From Flavicella sp042091695 (GTDB lineage Bacteria > Bacteroidota > Bacteroidia > Flavobacteriales > Flavobacteriaceae), in NCBI GenBank assembly GCA_042091695.1, contig JBELHA010000002.1, positions 19,153-83,152 on the forward strand: a stretch of DNA of 64,000 bases. Reading direction: 5' to 3'. This document shows, piece after piece, positions 34,769 to 44,905 of this stretch (position 1 is the stretch's first letter; each line of letters opens with the position of its first letter). Position numbers and translations under genes: made by a program. The notes below the pieces were generated by a model that saw only the letters and a program-made list of their open reading frames with translations, searched no databases and was not told where the DNA came from.

Positions 34769-37537
34769 ATGAAGAATATTTTAAGTGCATTTTTGTTAGT
34801 AGTTTCCTTTTCTGTTTTTGCTCAAGAGAAAGCTGTTGTTTCAGGTAAAGTATCTGATAAAGAGATGAATAACGAATCTTTGCCATTTGCGAATGTATTT
34901 GTAAAAGGAACAACTGTTGGTACTACTACAGATTTTGATGGAAATTATACTTTGTATGTAAGCGAAGGTCCTGCAACTCTTGTTTTTAGTTTCGTTGGCT
35001 ATGCAACTATTGAAGTCCCTATGACTTTCGAAGCGGGTCAAAATTATACGATTAGTAAAGTTTTGGGTGCAAGTGAAGGTATTACTATGGATGAGGTTTT
35101 GGTGAAAGCTCAAGTTTCTCGTGAAAAAGAGACAGCTCTTTTGGCAGAACAAAAAAAAGCGGTTGTAATCAAGGAAAGTATTGGTGCTCAAAGACTTGCG
35201 AAGGTAGGTGTTTCTAATGCTGCTGGAGCAACAACAAAAATAGCAGGTGTTACAAAAAGTGAAAGTTCCTCTGCTGTCTTTATTAGAGGTTTAGGGGATC
35301 GTTACTTGTCAACAACTTTAAATGGTTTGCCAGTTCCTTCTGATGATGTTGAAAATAAAAATATAAATCTCAATTTATTTACAACTAGTATTATTAAAAA
35401 TGTTGCTGTTTCAAAGACTTATTCTGCAACAGGTTATTCAGACCAAGCTTCGGGAACAGTTAATGTTGTTTCAAAAACATACACGAAAGATTTTTTTAAA
35501 ATGAGTTTTTCTTCTGGGATGAATTCAAATTTATTTGGAACTGATTTTAGAGTTAGTGAAAATAACAGTGATTTAAAATTTGGTTTCTTCAACCGTAATG
35601 GTCCTGTAGCTGAAGGTATTCTTGGACAAGGTTGGGATACGCATTCAAAAGAAGTAATTCCTAACTTTAGTATGTCATTTACTGGAGGTAAAAAGTTTGT
35701 TTTATTTGATCGTGATTTTAATTTTTTTGGAACTATATCACATAATGCTTCTTCTGAATATCAATCAGGTATTTTTAAAAGTTTTAGAAATAACGTTGTA
35801 AACAATGATTTCTCAGACACTGAAGTTTTTAGAGTGAAATCTAACACAACAGCTATGATAAATCTTGGTTCTAGAATAAGTGATGCTAGCAAGATCAATC
35901 TTACTTCTCTTTTTGTAAATAAAGCTAGTGATAATTTATTTGAAGCTGGAAGAAATGGTTTAGGTGAAGTTCGTGATCAAAGACCTCCTAGTCCAACTAC
36001 AACTGATGAATATGAAGATTTAGGTGCTTTCATTAGAGATCAAAACGTCAAACAGACATCTATGTTTGTCAACCAAATTTTGGGAGATCATCGTCTGTCA
36101 GATACTAATAAATTGAAATGGGCATTAGGTTATAATGTTGTGTCATCTGAAGAGCCTAACAGGATTCGAAATCAAGTGACTATCTTAACACCAAGTACAG
36201 ATGTTGAGATAATTAATGTTGGAGGGTTTGATCAACGAAAATCTTTTCAAACTGTCGAAGATGCTGAGCTTAATGCATACGTTCAGGATGAATTTGATTT
36301 TTCAGATTATGATGTAGAGTCAATTTTTAAGTTGAATGTAGGGTTAAATTTTAGAAATAAATCTAGAGCTTTTGACTCTCAATTCATTGGTGCTAAGATT
36401 GTGAGGCCATTTATTGGATTTACAGTTTCTTCCGTGGACAACCTATCTGATACTTTCACACAAGAAAATTTAGACCGAGGCGTTTTTAAAATAGCTGAAC
36501 GTTCTCCTGATGCATATGATGCGAATTTAGTTGCCTCAGCTGCTTATTTTGATATTGTGTTTTCTAAAGATAACTTTTCAGGTAATTTCGGTTTGCGATA
36601 CGAGTTTGATCAAATTAATGTTGATTGGAATGTATCAAACTATGTTGGTCGTGTTGGTTCCACATCAAGAGAATACCACAATCTACTTCCAAGTTTAAAT
36701 TTGAAGTATGAATTAAATGAAACTAATTTTTTAAGGTTTGCAACAAGTATAACGACTACTTTGCCAGAATTTAAGGAACTTTCTCCATTTGCGTATGTTG
36801 CCCCTAACGGTCGTGTTAGTTTAGGTAATCCTGATCTTGAAAAATCGGACAACTATAATTTTGATTTAAAATGGGAATTTTTTCCATCAGAAGGAGAGCT
36901 TTTTTCTTTAACTACGTTTTATAAGCTTATTAAGAATCCAATTAACTCTGCTATGACAAGAGGGTCAACAGGATACTTTACTTATGGAAATACAGGTGAA
37001 AAATCTAATATTTATGGGCTTGAATTAGAGGGAAGATTTAATATATATGATACAAATGCTTCAAAGTTATCTACTAATTTCAATCTTACAAGAATGTGGT
37101 TTAGTCAAGACTTATTACCAGAATTTCAATACAATGGAAAAGTTGAGTCTGCTCTTCAAGGTGCCTCAGATTTTATTTTAAATTCTTCTCTAAGTTTTAC
37201 AACCAAAAGTGTAGGAAAGTCCTTTACATCGACCTTGTCGGCTAACTTTTCATCTGATAAGATCGCGGTATTAGGTTCTCCTGAAGATTTTGATAATAGT
37301 TTACAGAATTACAATAACGAAATAATCGAAGAGGGATTCTGGAATGTTGATTTTGTTCTGAGCCAAGAACTATCAGAAAGATTAAAAATAAAATTCATTG
37401 GTAGAAATTTATTGAATCCAGATATCAACCAATCTCAATATGTGAGATATGTAATTAACACACCTGAGACAAAAGAAATTGTTCGTTCCTATAAGAAAGG
37501 GGTGCAGTTAAGTTTAGGACTATCTTACTCTTTCTAG
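34769..37537 (+). CDS. TonB-dependent receptor, candidate phosphate-starvation receptor
   Basis: The 922-residue outer-membrane protein has a signal peptide (MKNILSAFLLVVSFSVFAQ), a CarboxypepD_reg domain (about 22-105, LPFANVFVKGTTVGTTTDFD), and a plug with AVFIRGLGDRYLSTTLNGLP and DQASGTVNVVSK. The barrel ends in SLGLSYSF. There is no STN domain and no SusD-like gene. The next gene encodes a surface lipoprotein with its own promoter. It diverges from the PhoB-like gene and has a candidate Pho box array, so it may import a phosphorus compound; the substrate is unknown. Confidence 0.85.
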   Translation: MKNILSAFLLVVSFSVFAQEKAVVSGKVSDKEMNNESLPFANVFVKGTTVGTTTDFDGNYTLYVSEGPATLVFSFVGYATIEVPMTFEAGQNYTISKVLGASEGITMDEVLVKAQVSREKETALLAEQKKAVVIKESIGAQRLAKVGVSNAAGATTKIAGVTKSESSSAVFIRGLGDRYLSTTLNGLPVPSDDVENKNINLNLFTTSIIKNVAVSKTYSATGYSDQASGTVNVVSKTYTKDFFKMSFSSGMNSNLFGTDFRVSENNSDLKFGFFNRNGPVAEGILGQGWDTHSKEVIPNFSMSFTGGKKFVLFDRDFNFFGTISHNASSEYQSGIFKSFRNNVVNNDFSDTEVFRVKSNTTAMINLGSRISDASKINLTSLFVNKASDNLFEAGRNGLGEVRDQRPPSPTTTDEYEDLGAFIRDQNVKQTSMFVNQILGDHRLSDTNKLKWALGYNVVSSEEPNRIRNQVTILTPSTDVEIINVGGFDQRKSFQTVEDAELNAYVQDEFDFSDYDVESIFKLNVGLNFRNKSRAFDSQFIGAKIVRPFIGFTVSSVDNLSDTFTQENLDRGVFKIAERSPDAYDANLVASAAYFDIVFSKDNFSGNFGLRYEFDQINVDWNVSNYVGRVGSTSREYHNLLPSLNLKYELNETNFLRFATSITTTLPEFKELSPFAYVAPNGRVSLGNPDLEKSDNYNFDLKWEFFPSEGELFSLTTFYKLIKNPINSAMTRGSTGYFTYGNTGEKSNIYGLELEGRFNIYDTNASKLSTNFNLTRMWFSQDLLPEFQYNGKVESALQGASDFILNSSLSFTTKSVGKSFTSTLSANFSSDKIAVLGSPEDFDNSLQNYNNEIIEEGFWNVDFVLSQELSERLKIKFIGRNLLNPDINQSQYVRYVINTPETKEIVRSYKKGVQLSLGLSYSF

Positions 37538-37564
37538 CGTTTAACTATTTATTAATATCCATTA

Positions 37565-37595
37565 AACCTGTATATGTCTCATATACAGGTTTTTT
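37565..37595 (+). terminator. Intrinsic terminator after TBDT
   Basis: A 12-bp perfect stem has arms AACCTGTATATG (37565-37576) and CATATACAGGTT (37580-37591), loop TCT, then a T-run. It separates the receptor from the lipoprotein gene. Confidence 0.88.
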
Positions 37596-37641
37596 ACGTT
37601 TAAAATCTTATTCTAAAAACGATGTTTTTTATAACCTTGTT

Positions 37642-37686
37642 TTAACATTGACATAATGTCATTTTTGAGATGTTTCTGCATATTTG
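37642..37686 (+). promoter_or_regulatory. Candidate PhoB box and -7 element upstream of the duplicated lipoprotein
   Basis: TTAACAT-TGAC-ATAATGT (37642-37659) is an 11-bp-period direct repeat. It ends 19 bp before CATATTTG (37679-37686), a near -7 element. Sixteen of 18 bases match the box upstream of the phosphate transporter at 50096, with the same distance to the -7 element. The start codon follows 33 bp later. Confidence 0.6.
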
Positions 37687-37719
37687 CATAAAAATTTATA
37701 TACTTAATACTATTTTACA

Positions 37720-39672
37720 ATGAAAAAATTTGCATTTAAAACTTTGGCTATCGTGTCGGTTTTCGCTTCAACTCTATTTGTTAGTTGTTCACAAAATGAT
37801 GATGATGGTGGATCTGACATCGTAACTCCTGGACAAGAAGTTTTGTCAGGTGATTTAACAGTAAACACAACTTTAGACGCTTCTATTGCATACAGGTTAG
37901 AAGGTGCTTTACGTGTTCAAAATGGAGTAACACTTACAATTCCTGCTGGAACTACAATTACAGCTGATGCTGCTGCAGCTGGAGCTGATGCAACAGAAGT
38001 ATATATTGCGATTTTGCAAGGTGCCAAGATAGATGTTCAAGGGGTTCCTTCAAACCCTGTAATTATGACTTCAACAGATGGTGAGCCAGGTGACTGGGGT
38101 GGTTTGACAATTTGTGGTTATGCTTCCTCTACTGCAGGTACTGATGTAAAGGCAGAGGTTGGGAACTTTAACTATGGTGGTTCTAACGATTCAGATAATT
38201 CAGGTTCTATCAAGAACTTAGTTGTCAGAGGTACTGGTGCTCAGATTGATTCTGAATCTCAATACAATGGTATTTCTTTTTACTCTGTAGGTTCTGAAAC
38301 AGTTGTTGAAAATATTGCTGTTATTGATGGTGCTGATGATGGAGTTGAGTTTTACGGAGGTTCAGTTTCTGTTAAAAACTTATACCTTGAAAATAACCAA
38401 GATGATTCAATTGATTGGACTGAAGGTTGGAACGGAACTGTTGAGAATGCATATGTTGCTCATACAATTGCTGGTTTTTCTACTGTAGTAGAGGGTGATA
38501 AAGATAATAACAATCCTAAGTTTATCAACTTAACTGCTGTTTCTTCTGTTGGTGGTACTGCATTGCAATTCAAGAAAGAATCTGGTGCTACTATTACAGG
38601 ATTGTCCCTGTCAGGTTATTCTAAGAATATCGATATGAAAGATGGTGGAGCCTTGTCTAATGTTCAGATTGCAGGAGAAGATGCTCAAGTTGGTTTTTCA
38701 TATGCTGCTCCTGCTACTGTAGACCCATCTGACTGGGAATTTGTTACTGCAATTTCTACTGCTGTTGTTTTGAATGGTGATGTTGAATCAGATGTTACTT
38801 TAGATGCTGCTTTATCTTACAACCTTACAGGTGCTTATATTGTAAAGTCAGGTGCAACTTTGACAATTCCTGCAGGAACTAAGATTACTGCTGAAGCTGG
38901 TGGAACTGAAGTTTACATAGCTGTATTGCAAGGAGGTAAAATTGACATTCAAGGTACTGCTGATAATCCAGTTGTAATTTCTTCAGCTAATGGATCACCA
39001 TCTGATTGGGGTGGATTGACTATCTGTGGATATGCTACTTCAACTGCTGGAGTTGATGTTAAAGCAGAAGTAGGTAACTTTAACTATGGTGGTTCTAACG
39101 ATACTGATGATTCAGGATCAATTAAATACTTAGTTATCAAAGGAACAGGAGCACAAATTGATTCAGAGTCTCAATACAATGGTATTTCTTTTTACTCTGT
39201 AGGTTCTGAAACAGTTGTTGAAAATATTGCAGTAATCGACGGAGCGGATGACGGTGTTGAGTTTTACGGTGGTTCAGTTTCTGTAAAGAATTTATATTTG
39301 GAAAACAATAACGATGATTCAATCGACTGGACAGAAGGTTGGAATGGCGGTGTAGATAATGCCTATGTTTCTCATACAATTGCTGGGTTCTCTACAGTAT
39401 TAGAAGGTGATAAAGATAACAATAATCCTACTTTTACGAATTTGACTGCTGTATCTACAGTAGGTGGAACTGCATTACAATTCAAAAAAGAGTCTGGTGC
39501 AACAATTACAGGATTGTCCCTGTCAGGTTATTCTAAGAATATCGATATGAAAGACGGAGGTGCTTTGTCAAATGTAAAAATTGAAGGTGCTGATGCGGAT
39601 ACTTCTGCAGACTACGATGCTGCTGCTACTGTTGATGTTTCAACTTGGTCTTGGATCTCTGCTACTTTATAG
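37720..39672 (+). CDS. Surface lipoprotein with two tandem beta-helix-like repeats
   Basis: The 650-residue protein has a lipoprotein signal peptide with lipid-anchored C23 (LFVSCSQNDDDG). The acidic run just after the Cys resembles the Bacteroidota lipoprotein export signal for the outer cell surface. The rest is two near-identical domains (about 41-349 and 350-650). Each shows LTIPAGTTI, VQGVPSNPVIMTS, GDWGGLTICGYAS and further short beta-strand repeats typical of a right-handed beta-helix. No catalytic function is recognised. It follows a TBDT and has its own candidate Pho box, so it may bind ligand for that receptor under phosphate limitation. It ends at a UUCG-loop terminator. Confidence 0.75.
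   Translation: MKKFAFKTLAIVSVFASTLFVSCSQNDDDGGSDIVTPGQEVLSGDLTVNTTLDASIAYRLEGALRVQNGVTLTIPAGTTITADAAAAGADATEVYIAILQGAKIDVQGVPSNPVIMTSTDGEPGDWGGLTICGYASSTAGTDVKAEVGNFNYGGSNDSDNSGSIKNLVVRGTGAQIDSESQYNGISFYSVGSETVVENIAVIDGADDGVEFYGGSVSVKNLYLENNQDDSIDWTEGWNGTVENAYVAHTIAGFSTVVEGDKDNNNPKFINLTAVSSVGGTALQFKKESGATITGLSLSGYSKNIDMKDGGALSNVQIAGEDAQVGFSYAAPATVDPSDWEFVTAISTAVVLNGDVESDVTLDAALSYNLTGAYIVKSGATLTIPAGTKITAEAGGTEVYIAVLQGGKIDIQGTADNPVVISSANGSPSDWGGLTICGYATSTAGVDVKAEVGNFNYGGSNDTDDSGSIKYLVIKGTGAQIDSESQYNGISFYSVGSETVVENIAVIDGADDGVEFYGGSVSVKNLYLENNNDDSIDWTEGWNGGVDNAYVSHTIAGFSTVLEGDKDNNNPTFTNLTAVSTVGGTALQFKKESGATITGLSLSGYSKNIDMKDGGALSNVKIEGADADTSADYDAAATVDVSTWSWISATL
37840..39669 (+). repeat. Intragenic tandem duplication, two units of about 0.9 kb
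   Basis: Unit 1 (37840-38766) and unit 2 (38767-39669) encode homologous domains. The offset is 927 bp at the start and 912 bp after a five-codon deletion in unit 2. Long stretches are identical at the DNA level: the 62 bp beginning at 38257 and 39169, and the segment around 38596 and 39508 coding GLSLSGYSKNIDMKD. Other parts differ at many third positions. This patchwork suggests an older duplication partly homogenised by gene conversion. Confidence 0.85.
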
Positions 39673-39695
39673 TACAAAAACATATAAATTATAGT

Positions 39696-39725
39696 AAAGG
39701 TCACCTTCGGGTGACCTTTTTTTTT
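39696..39725 (+). terminator. Intrinsic terminator after the lipoprotein gene
   Basis: A 10-bp perfect stem AAAGGTCACC / GGTGACCTTT is closed by a stable TTCG tetraloop (39706-39709) and followed by nine T. Confidence 0.92.
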
Positions 39726-40039
39726 GCTTTAGTGTAACCAGTAAATAACATACAAGAGAATTATAAATTGTATTTATTATGTGTATATAGGGATATTCAG
39801 AATTTTTAAAATTCAAGTTTAGCTATTCTCAATCGTTTATTAATTCTCTTATTTATTTGTCACTAAAGACTGTGTTTTGTCATTTTTTTTGTTGCTTTAG
39901 TGGTTTTTCGTTTGGTTATTAGCGGTTTAGCTTCGTGTTGGTACTATCTGTGTTATTATTTGAGCTATTTATAGCTCAACTTAGGGTGTTGATTTAGTTT
40001 TTTTGTAATTCAAATATTTTTTAATTCAAGAAAACTCTT
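39726..40039 (+). other. Intergenic region upstream of the T9SS cargo operon with a palindrome
   Basis: About 310 bp without a gene. A perfect inverted repeat, TTGAGCTA-TTTA-TAGCTCAA (39960-39979), lies 60 bp before the start codon at 40040. It could be an operator or a 5'-UTR hairpin. No perfect TAnnTTTG element is seen; ATTATTTG at 39955-39962 is the nearest and overlaps the palindrome. Confidence 0.4.
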
Positions 40040-43000
40040 ATGAATAAAATTTCACTACTTAGTTTGTTGGGCTTTTTTCTGTTTACTTTGTCAGTAAATA
40101 GTCAAACACTTCCACAAGATTTAGAATTGACCTGTACTACAGGATATACCCAAACTGGTGTTTTTGAAGATGATTTCGAATACCTATCTGGAGATGCAAT
40201 TAAAGCCGCAGGTTGGTCGGGAGACATCAGTCAAAAAAACGCTCCTTATAGACCAGGTAATGGTAAATGGGGTATATCTTTTGGTGCCCATCCAAATACA
40301 TCATATAAAGAAAGTGCTACTGCAGGAACTGGGCCAGATGAGTCCTATGATGGAAACTATTTCTTGATGTTCGAGGCTAATGGTAGTAATAATGAAGCAG
40401 AAATTATAAGTCCATCAATTGATTTATCATCCGCGTCTTTTGTGGATTCAGATGCTTTATTGGAGTTCAAAATGTTTGCCTTTGGTAGAGATATGGGGAA
40501 GCTTGAGGTGTTTGCCTCTAATAATAAAAACAGTTTCACAGGGGATGCTTTGTTTGTCCATGAAGGTGCCCACCAACAAACAAGTACTGTGGCATCATCC
40601 CCTTGGGTGAATGTTCGCGTAAGCTTGAAAGATTTTGTGGGAGGGTCAGTGTTTATTAAATTAAAATATAATGCTCTCGAGGCTGATACGGCCAATCTTG
40701 GAGATATGTGTATAGATGGACTAAAAGTATTAGCTTGTGTCGATACTACAGTTTGTTTGGCTGGACCAGTTTCGTTTGAAAATGAAACTATCTCTTCAGT
40801 TGATGTGACTTATTATCCAAGAGTTGGTGAGACAAAATGGGAGTACTTGCATCAAAAAGCAGGTTTGCCTGCACCTCTAGAAAGTGATTCAGGTATTGTT
40901 GAGGATGGTGTATATGATATTACGATTCAGAACTTAGACCATACTACTTCATACGATGTGTATCTTCGTTCTTATTGTGAATCTATTGGAACGGTTAGTG
41001 ATTGGAGTTCTCCGCAATCATTTACAACTCCTATTTCTTATACCAACACTGTAACATGTGGAGAAGATTATAGATCTAGTTTCTGTTACAGTACAATAAA
41101 TACCGATGATGCAAAAACAGAAACCTATACTTTCGTTTCTAGTGATGCTGCTAATGGTGGTGCTATAAGTCTTTTTATCAATGAAGGAAGGTTGGCTGAT
41201 AATTCTTTTACAAATAATGACCCAGTGATTCTTGTTACGGATGGTAATGGTACAGTTTTGTATAATGGTAATGGGGTAAGAGAAAGAAAGTATTATTCGC
41301 TTAAGGGGATGTCTTTTTATTCCTCTACAGGTACGATTACATTTCAATTAGAAAATTTAGACACAGATGCTTCTTGTGCAAATAATGATGATTTTGATCA
41401 GTTGAAGCCTATAGATTATACGATTAAATGTTTGGCTTGCGATGCGCCTCCAGTAGTGGATTATAAGTTACACTTCCCGGAAGATTGTGTTACATCTAGC
41501 GAATATTATGTAGATGTAGAAGTGAAAAATATGAACGGTGCTTCTAATATTTACTTTACCAACGATTACAATAATGTTTCAAAGGAGAGTAGTTCTTTAG
41601 GTGTTACAAGGGTAGGACCGTTTCCTTTCAATAAGGAGGTAGAAGTATATGTTGCATCTAACAGTGTCGATTCAGGTTGTGTTACACAGCGTATGTTCAA
41701 TATAGATACCTGTCCTCCATCAAATGATGACATTGAAAATGCTATAGAGTTATCAATATCGCCTTATGGTTCAACTTCATCAGAAATCGATTGGAAATAT
41801 GCTTCGCTAGAACATGCAACTGCTTCTGAGGGGGCTTCAATTCCAGTTCCTTCTTGTAACGCAGTTGGGGCTACCAATGATATTTGGTTTAAGATTACGG
41901 CACAACACCCATTGTATACTTTTGCTCCTTATGTAAGACAAAATTCGAAAGAGGGTATGTATGGAAGTGCTAAAGATTATATTGACCATGTCATGTACGA
42001 AAAACTTCCTGATGGTAGTTTAAAAGAGTTGTTTTGTTACCAAAGTTTTTCTGACTTTGCAACTACAACACCTAGTACAGTAACTCCTGTATTGACAATT
42101 GGGCATGAATATTATTTCAGGGTGTTTTCTCAATCTGATGATTTCACTGATGTAGATATGCGTTTTACCTTATTTGATGCATCTTCGAAATTGCCAGGTA
42201 CCTGTAATGGGGGCGAAGCTCTTTGTTTTGATGCTGAAGGTGTTGCCTACTCAACTCCTATGATCAATTTCCCAAACCGATTGGTACCGAATACTAGCTG
42301 TTCACTCGAATGGATGGCCAATACATCATGGCCTACTTTTGAGGTTGCTGAAGACGGAGTGCTTGAATTTGACTTAGAAATGGTCAATATTGCAACGGAT
42401 CCAATTGATGTTGCTTTGTATGGTCCTTTTACAGATCAAGATGAATATTGTTCTGAAATCTACCAACACAGAGCTATCGACTGTTCTGACAGTTCAGCAG
42501 CTGTGGATAGATTATCCGTACCCAATGCAAAAAAAGGAGAAAAGTATGCCTTCTTAATTGTAAACCGTAGTGGTGAAAGTGAATTATTGAAATTTACTCA
42601 GACCAATATGGGTGAAGATGGCGCGGCTACATTGGCAGGTTTTAGTCCAAATGTACCTCAGATTTCTCCAGACCCTGTTTGTTCATCGAACAGTACTGAA
42701 ATGGTTGCTTTGTCTGACTATGATGCCTCTTTAAAAGATGGAGTGGATTCTTATACTGTAAGTTACTATGCTACAGAAGCGCTAGAAACAGAAATAACAG
42801 AGGTTCAAGTAAATGAAGGAACAGCAACAAAGGTATATGCTCAAGTAATTAGTGAATATGGTTGTACTTCTTCTACATCATTTGATTTGTATATGACGAC
42901 ACCTCCGTTAGTTAATACGATAGTGCCTACAATTGATTGTTCAATTATGAATTTCGACCTTACGAGTTTAGTCGATGAAATTACAGGAGGTCAATCAGGA

Positions 43001-43993
43001 TTAGAAGTTCAGTTTTTTGTAACTCAAGACGCTGCTGATTTAGGGGAAAACCCAATTGACACTAATTTTATAAATGAAGGAGTGTCTACCCAGGTATATG
43101 CTAGAGTACAATTTAGTCAATACAATTATTGCTATGCAACTACTGCCGTTACTTTGGACTTTAAAGTAGCTCCGTTTGCTGAACTTACAGCAGATAAAGC
43201 GGTGTTTGAAGCTTGTGAAGCAGAACCGTTGACACTGTCTCTTGAGAATGCTAATTTTGAAGCTACAGCAGTTGGAATTACTTGGTACAAAGACGGATCA
43301 ATTATTGAAAACGAGGACAGTACTTCTTTGATTGTAACTTCTTTTGGTTACTATAAAGCAAAAGTAACTAGTAATGAATCAGCTTGTGAGTTTGAGACCG
43401 AACAAGAATTAGTGTCACTTAAAGATTGTGCCGCTCCTGTTGGACCTACTGCTCCTGGTGAATTACAGGTTACTGAGGTTTCTGATACTTCTGCAACTGC
43501 AACCTGGACTGCTTCTACTGATGAAGATGGTGTGGCTGAATACAAACTCTATTTAAACGATGAGTTGGAGAGTACAATAACAGAACTTACTTATGCTCTA
43601 GAAGGTTTGTCTGCGAATACTGCTTACACTTTTAAAGTAGTTCCTTACGATGTCAATGGTACAGTAGGGACTTCCTCACAAGTGATTTTTATTACAGAGG
43701 CTGCGGACGCTGGTGATGGTGACGGTGATGGTTCACTACCATCTGGTGTTACCAATAAAAATTATAACAATGATAAAATAGTGTCAAAAATAGTTACCCT
43801 AGCTAATCCACTAAGAATAGATGCTAACGGAGTATCTCTAACTGTATTCAACAGAAATGGACAGACTATCATTTCAAGAAGTAACTATAACAACGATTGG
43901 AATGCTTCAGAGTTGTCCTCGGGAACCTATTTTTATGTGATTACCTACAGTGATAATACTACAAAAGCAGGTACCATATTTATTAAAAAGTAA
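40040..43993 (+). CDS. Secreted multidomain adhesin-like protein with T9SS type B-like sorting domain
   Basis: The 1317-residue protein has a signal peptide (about 1-21) and an N-terminal jelly-roll/MAM-like region (about 35-230). Several beta-sandwich segments follow, with paired cysteines, then an FN3 domain (about 1136-1225, containing LEGLSANTAYTFKVVPYD). The last 75 residues (VFNRNGQTIISRSNYNNDW, then LSSGTYFYVITY, ending IFIKK) resemble the T9SS type B (gliding-associated) sorting domain. Type B cargo normally needs a cognate PorP/SprF protein, and one is encoded 9 bp downstream. It is probably a surface-attached or released adhesin. No enzymatic motif was found. Confidence 0.8.
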   Translation: MNKISLLSLLGFFLFTLSVNSQTLPQDLELTCTTGYTQTGVFEDDFEYLSGDAIKAAGWSGDISQKNAPYRPGNGKWGISFGAHPNTSYKESATAGTGPDESYDGNYFLMFEANGSNNEAEIISPSIDLSSASFVDSDALLEFKMFAFGRDMGKLEVFASNNKNSFTGDALFVHEGAHQQTSTVASSPWVNVRVSLKDFVGGSVFIKLKYNALEADTANLGDMCIDGLKVLACVDTTVCLAGPVSFENETISSVDVTYYPRVGETKWEYLHQKAGLPAPLESDSGIVEDGVYDITIQNLDHTTSYDVYLRSYCESIGTVSDWSSPQSFTTPISYTNTVTCGEDYRSSFCYSTINTDDAKTETYTFVSSDAANGGAISLFINEGRLADNSFTNNDPVILVTDGNGTVLYNGNGVRERKYYSLKGMSFYSSTGTITFQLENLDTDASCANNDDFDQLKPIDYTIKCLACDAPPVVDYKLHFPEDCVTSSEYYVDVEVKNMNGASNIYFTNDYNNVSKESSSLGVTRVGPFPFNKEVEVYVASNSVDSGCVTQRMFNIDTCPPSNDDIENAIELSISPYGSTSSEIDWKYASLEHATASEGASIPVPSCNAVGATNDIWFKITAQHPLYTFAPYVRQNSKEGMYGSAKDYIDHVMYEKLPDGSLKELFCYQSFSDFATTTPSTVTPVLTIGHEYYFRVFSQSDDFTDVDMRFTLFDASSKLPGTCNGGEALCFDAEGVAYSTPMINFPNRLVPNTSCSLEWMANTSWPTFEVAEDGVLEFDLEMVNIATDPIDVALYGPFTDQDEYCSEIYQHRAIDCSDSSAAVDRLSVPNAKKGEKYAFLIVNRSGESELLKFTQTNMGEDGAATLAGFSPNVPQISPDPVCSSNSTEMVALSDYDASLKDGVDSYTVSYYATEALETEITEVQVNEGTATKVYAQVISEYGCTSSTSFDLYMTTPPLVNTIVPTIDCSIMNFDLTSLVDEITGGQSGLEVQFFVTQDAADLGENPIDTNFINEGVSTQVYARVQFSQYNYCYATTAVTLDFKVAPFAELTADKAVFEACEAEPLTLSLENANFEATAVGITWYKDGSIIENEDSTSLIVTSFGYYKAKVTSNESACEFETEQELVSLKDCAAPVGPTAPGELQVTEVSDTSATATWTASTDEDGVAEYKLYLNDELESTITELTYALEGLSANTAYTFKVVPYDVNGTVGTSSQVIFITEAADAGDGDGDGSLPSGVTNKNYNNDKIVSKIVTLANPLRIDANGVSLTVFNRNGQTIISRSNYNNDWNASELSSGTYFYVITYSDNTTKAGTIFIKK

Positions 43994-44002
43994 CATACTA
44001 CA

Positions 44003-44881
44003 ATGAAGAATTTATATATTTTAATAGCACTTGTTTTTACGATAAAAACAAGTGCTCAAACAGAACCTCAGTACACACAATACATGTACAATATGAGTTT
44101 ATTAAACCCTGCTTATGCAGCCTCTAAAGACTATACTTCTTTGGGTTTCATTTACAGAAATCAATGGGCTGGATTAGAAGGAGCTCCTAAAACTATGAAC
44201 TTATTTGGGCAAACTAAGTTTTCAAATAATTTAGGACTTGGCGGTTCTATTATTTCCGATCAAATTGGAACTGAAAACAAAACCTTTATTCAAGTAGATG
44301 CTTCATATCCATTACAAATTGCGGAGAATCAATTTATCTCTTTAGGATTGAAAGCAGGACTAAGTATGCATTCTATAAACTTGTCAGATATAGATACTTC
44401 TTTAGGAAATACAAACGCAACTTCTCCTACTGTAGGTGTTGGTTTCTTGTATTATAGTTCAAGTTTTTATGTCGGTGCCTCTATTCCTAATGTTTTGGAA
44501 ACGAAACAAACGACAGATACTGGAGAAGAGATCACTATCGAGAACAAAGATTTCTATGCCATGGCAGGATATGTATTTGATTTGAATTCAGTTTTAAAGT
44601 TAAAACCAAATCTTTTAATTAGAGCTACTGGAGAAGATCCAATTACAATCAATATAGGAAGCAACGTTTTAATTCATAACAAGTATGAGTTTGGTATTGG
44701 ATACAGATTAGATGAATCCTTTTCAGGGTTATTTAATATACCTGTTACTTCTAACTTGCGTTTGGGGTATTCTTATGATTTCGTAACTACTTCTATTAGT
44801 GATTTTGCACCAGCATCTCACGAATTTGTTGTTTTGTATAATTTCAACACAACATCTGAGACAGTAAATAGATTTTTCTAA
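44003..44881 (+). CDS. PorP/SprF family type IX secretion membrane protein
   Basis: The 292-residue protein has a signal peptide and the family N-terminal signature PQYTQYMYNMSLLNPAYAAS. It continues with RNQWAGLEGAPKTMNLF, SDQIGTENKTF and a beta-barrel pattern ending in SHEFVVLYNF. PorP/SprF proteins sit in the outer membrane. In Flavobacterium johnsoniae the member SprF is needed to secrete its neighbouring type B cargo. Its position 9 bp after a type B-like cargo gene suggests it serves that cargo. Confidence 0.92.
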   Translation: MKNLYILIALVFTIKTSAQTEPQYTQYMYNMSLLNPAYAASKDYTSLGFIYRNQWAGLEGAPKTMNLFGQTKFSNNLGLGGSIISDQIGTENKTFIQVDASYPLQIAENQFISLGLKAGLSMHSINLSDIDTSLGNTNATSPTVGVGFLYYSSSFYVGASIPNVLETKQTTDTGEEITIENKDFYAMAGYVFDLNSVLKLKPNLLIRATGEDPITINIGSNVLIHNKYEFGIGYRLDESFSGLFNIPVTSNLRLGYSYDFVTTSISDFAPASHEFVVLYNFNTTSETVNRFF

Positions 44882-44905
44882 CAGTATTGCCTATAAATAT
44901 TATAT

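Noticed and set aside
38597..38612. ACAGG...CCTGT inverted repeat within the duplicated lipoprotein gene
   Set aside because: Short, inside coding sequence, and present in both units only because the units are duplicated.
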